A stretch of DNA of 64,000 nt. Origin: Flaccisagitta enflata (taxonomy: Eukaryota > Chaetognatha > Sagittoidea > Aphragmophora). Each line of letters starts with the position of its first letter. Position 1 is the first letter of the stretch. Position numbers and translations under genes: made by a program. The notes under the pieces were generated by a model. The model ran no database searches. It worked only from the letters and a program-made list of their open reading frames with translations, and was not told the origin of the DNA. Positions 60,364 to 64,000 of this stretch are shown here, one piece after another. The stretch is taken from NCBI GenBank assembly GCA_965153355.1, contig OZ231127.1, positions 62,930,001 through 62,994,000 on the forward strand, read 5' to 3'.

Positions 60364-63300
60364 CAGACCACCAAATCCCACCCTGATGGGAAATAAGCCC
60401 CTAACGACACTTTATCCCGCTCAAGCCACCTACACAGACCACCAAATCCCACCCTGATGGGAAATAAGCCCCTAACGACACTTTATCCCGCTCAAGCCAC
60501 CTACACAGACCACCAAATCCCACCCTGATGGGAAATAAGCCCCTAACGACACTTTATCCCGCTCAAGCCACCTACACAGACCACCAAATCCCACCCTGAT
60601 GGGAAATAAGCCCCTAACGACACTTTATCCCGCTCAAGCCACCTACACAGACCACCAAATCCCACCCTGATGGGAAATAAGCCCCTAACGACACTTTATC
60701 CCGCTCAAGCCACCTACACAGACCACCAAATCCCACCCTGATGGGAAATAAGCCCCTAACGACACTTTATCCCGCTCAAGCCACCTACACAGACCACCAA
60801 ATCCCACCCTGATGGGAAATAAGCCCCTAACGACACTTTATCCCGCTCAAGCCACCTACACAGACCACCAAATCCCACCCTGATGGGAAATAAGCCCCTA
60901 ACGACACTTTATCCCGCTCAAGCCACCTACACACACCACCAAATCCCACCCTGATGGGAAATAAGCCCCTAACGACACTTTATCCCGCTCAAGCCACCTA
61001 CACAGACCACCAAATCCCACCCTGATGGGAAATAAGCCCCTAACGACACTTTATCCCGCTCAAGCCACCTACACAGACCACCAAATCCCACCCTGATGGG
61101 AAATAAGCCCCTAACGACACTTTATCCCGCTCAAGCCACCTACACAGACCACCAAATCCCACCCTGATGGGAAATAAGCCCCTAACGACACTTTATCCCG
61201 CTCAAGCCACCTACACAGACCACCAAATCCCACCCTGATGGGAAATAAGCCCCTAACGACACTTTATCCCGCTCAAGCCACCTACACAGACCACCAAATC
61301 CCACCCTGATGGGAAATAAGCCCCTAACGACACTTTATCCCGCTCAAGCCACCTACACAGACCACCAAATCCCACCCTGATGGGAAATAAGCCCCTAACG
61401 ACACTTTATCCCGCTCAAGCCACCTACACAGACCACCAAATCCCACCCTGATGGGAAATAAGCCCCTAACGACACTTTATCCCGCTCAAGCCACCTACAC
61501 AGACCACCAAATCCCACCCTGATGGGAAATAAGCCCCTACGACACTTTATCCCGCTCAAGCCACCTACACAGACCACCAAATCCCACCCTGATGGGAAAT
61601 AAGCCCCTAACGACACTTTATCCCGCTCAAGCCACCTACACAGACCACCAAATCCCACCCTGATGGGAAATAAGCCCCTAACGACACTTTATCCCGCTCA
61701 AGCCACCTACACAGACCACCAAATCCCACCCTGATGGGAAATAAGCCCCTAACGACACTTTATCCCGCTCAAGCCACCTACACAGACCACCAAATCCCAC
61801 CCTGATGGGAAATAAGCCCCTAACGACACTTTATCCCGCTCAAGCCACCTACACAGACCACCAAATCCCACCCTGATGGGAAATAAGCCCCTAACGACAC
61901 TTTATCCCGCTCAAGCCACCTACACAGACCACCAAATCCCACCCTGATGGGAAATAAGCCCCTAACGACACTTTATCCCGCTCAAGCCACCTACACAGAC
62001 CACCAAATCCCACCCTGATGGGAAATAAGCCCCTAACGACACTTTATCCCGCTCAAGCCACCTACACAGACCACCAAATCCCACCCTGATGGGAAATAAG
62101 CCCCTAACGACACTTTATCCCGCTCAAGCCACCTACACAGACCACCAAATCCCACCCTGATGGGAAATAAGCCCCTAACGACACTTTATCCCGCTCAAGC
62201 CACCTACACAGACCACCAAATCCCACCCTGATGGGAAATAAGCCCCTAACGACACTTTATCCCGCTCAAGCCACCTACACAGACCACCAAATCCCACCCT
62301 GATGGGAAATAAGCCCCTAACGACACTTTATCCCGCTCAAGCCACCTACACAGACCACCAAATCCCACCCTGATGGGAAATAAGCCCCTAACGACACTTT
62401 ATCCCGCTCAAGCCACCTACACAGACCACCAAATCCCACCCTGATGGGAAATAAGCCCCTAACGACACTTTTTCCGTCTGAAGCCAGTCCCGCGACACAG
62501 ACCACCAAATCCCACCGATATGGGAAATAAGCCCCTAACGACACTTTATCCCGCTCAAGCCACCTACACAGACCACCAAATCCCACCCTGATGGGAAATA
62601 AGCCCCTAACGACACTTTATCCCGCTCAAGCCACCTACACAGACCACCAAATCCCACCCTGATGGGAAATAAGCCCCTAACGACACTTTATCCCGCTCAA
62701 GCCACCTACACAGACCACCAAATCCCACCCTGATGGGAAATAAGCCCCTAACGACACTTTATCCCGCTCAAGCCACCCACACAGACCACCAAATCCCACC
62801 CTGATGGGAAATAAGCCCCTAACGACACTTTATCCCGCTCAAGCCACCTACACAGACCACCAAATCCCACCCTGATGGGAAATAAGCCCCTAACGACACT
62901 TTATCCCGCTCAAGCCACCTACACAGACCACCAAATCCCACCCTGATGGGAAATAAGCCCCTAACGACACTTTATCCCGCTCAAGCCACCTACACAGACC
63001 ACCAAATCCCACCCTGATGGGAAATAAGCCCCTAACGACACTTTATCCCGCTCAAGCCACCTACACAGACCACCAAATCCCACCCTGATGGGAAATAAGC
63101 CCCTAACGACACTTTATCCCGCTCAAGCCACCTACACAGACCACCAAATCCCACCCTGATGGGAAATAAGCCCCTAACGACACTTTATCCCGCTCAAGCC
63201 ACCTACACAGACCACCAAATCCCACCCTGATGGGAAATAAGCCCCTAACGACACTTTATCCCGCTCAAGCCACCTACACAGACCACCAAATCCCACCCTG

Positions 63301-64000
63301 ATGGGAAATAAGCCCCTAACGACACTTTATCCCGCTCAAGCCACCTACACAGACCACCAAATCCCACCCTGATGGGAAATAAGCCCCTAACGACACTTTA
63401 TCCCGCTCAAGCCACCTACACAGACCACCAAATCCCACCCTGATGGGAAATAAGCCCCTAACGACACTTTATCCCGCTCAAGCCACCTACACAGACCACC
63501 AAATCCCACCCTGATGGGAAATAAGCCCCTAACGACACTTTATCCCGCTCAAGCCACCTACACAGACCACCAAATCCCACCCTGATGGGAAATAAGCCCC
63601 TAACGACACTTTATCCCGCTCAAGCCACCTACACAGACCACCAAATCCCACCCTGATGGGAAATAAGCCCCTAACGACACTTTATCCCGCTCAAGCCACC
63701 TACACAGACCACCAAATCCCACCCTGATGGGAAATAAGCCCCTAACGACACTTTATCCCGCTCAAGCCACCTACACAGACCACCAAATCCCACCCTGATG
63801 GGAAATAAGCCCCTAACGACACTTTATCCCGCTCAAGCCACCTACACAGACCACCAAATCCCACCCTGATGGGAAATAAGCCCCTAACGACACTTTATCC
63901 CGCTCAAGCCACCTACACAGACCACCAAATCCCACCCTGATGGGAAATAAGCCCCTAACGACACTTTATCCCGCTCAAGCCACCTACACAGACCACCAAA
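60364..64000. repeat. 71-bp satellite array, ~51 units, runs off the window
   Basis: The unit is CAGACCACCAAATCCCACCC, TGATGGGAAATAAGCCCC, TAACGACACTTTATCCCGC, TCAAGCCACCTACA. Units are nearly identical. Exceptions seen: one unit with a 1-base deletion (CCCCTACGAC, 61537), single substitutions (CACACACC near 60932; CCACCCACAC near 62776), and one divergent unit (62467-62520) 5 bp longer. 71 is not a multiple of three and frames hit stops, so it is non-coding. Confidence 0.98.

Noticed and set aside
61395-62586. Two 87-89-codon minus-strand frames in the satellite
   Set aside because: They arise only where a unit has a 1-bp deletion or is divergent, which removes a stop. Normal units stop quickly.
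60364-64000. CRISPR-like array (regular direct repeats)
   Set aside because: The whole 71-bp unit is repeated without variable spacers, in a eukaryotic context, with no cas genes. It is a satellite.

Overview
The window is eukaryotic, most likely from a repeat-rich invertebrate animal. The evidence is GT-AG introns, interstitial TTAGGG-like repeats, TA-flanked Tc1/mariner-type elements and very abundant microsatellites. I saw no bacterial operons, rRNA or CRISPR array. I cannot name the species. Almost everything here is repeat or mobile DNA, and only a few stretches look coding.

Layout. 0-2.2 kb: spacer, a decayed tandem repeat, a fold-back-family element and a short hairpin-ended element. 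2.6-6.6 kb: one very long minus-strand open frame (a low-complexity protein exon ending at a consensus splice donor). 7-17 kb: microsatellites, minisatellites and short dispersed elements. 17-31 kb: decayed TA-flanked palindromic elements, a 3.7-kb composite of A-T rich short-period arrays, and more short elements. 31-33 kb: a long C-rich strand-asymmetric tract. 33.5 kb: a probable two-exon minus-strand gene end. 35-48 kb: nested and duplicated elements, plus an inverted second copy of the 23-27 kb composite. 48.4-51.0 kb: a decayed DNA transposon with matching target duplications. 51-52.6 kb: one good minus-strand terminal exon and one weaker candidate exon. 53-60 kb: a tandem array made from a dispersed element, a 624-bp fold-back element with a visible pre-insertion site, and small TIR elements. 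60.36 kb to the window end: a homogeneous 71-bp satellite, about 51 units.

The most interesting system is a group of short non-autonomous elements, about 30 copies of 'family A' plus families C and D. In their own orientation they start ACAAG, carry a subterminal inverted repeat, contain a CCGA/GGAC-type tetranucleotide tract, and end in a short hairpin followed directly by CTAAAA. In family A the subterminal repeat and both hairpin arms tend to change together (GTCGCG versus GTTGCG). Family C has the same design with a different sequence (GATGCG). They sit in T-runs. This matches the architecture known for Helentron-associated elements (HINE/DINE-1/pearl type). I infer that relationship, since no Helentron protein is in the window.

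There is little to say about cooperating genes: the few coding segments are isolated, unrecognised and surrounded by transposon debris.
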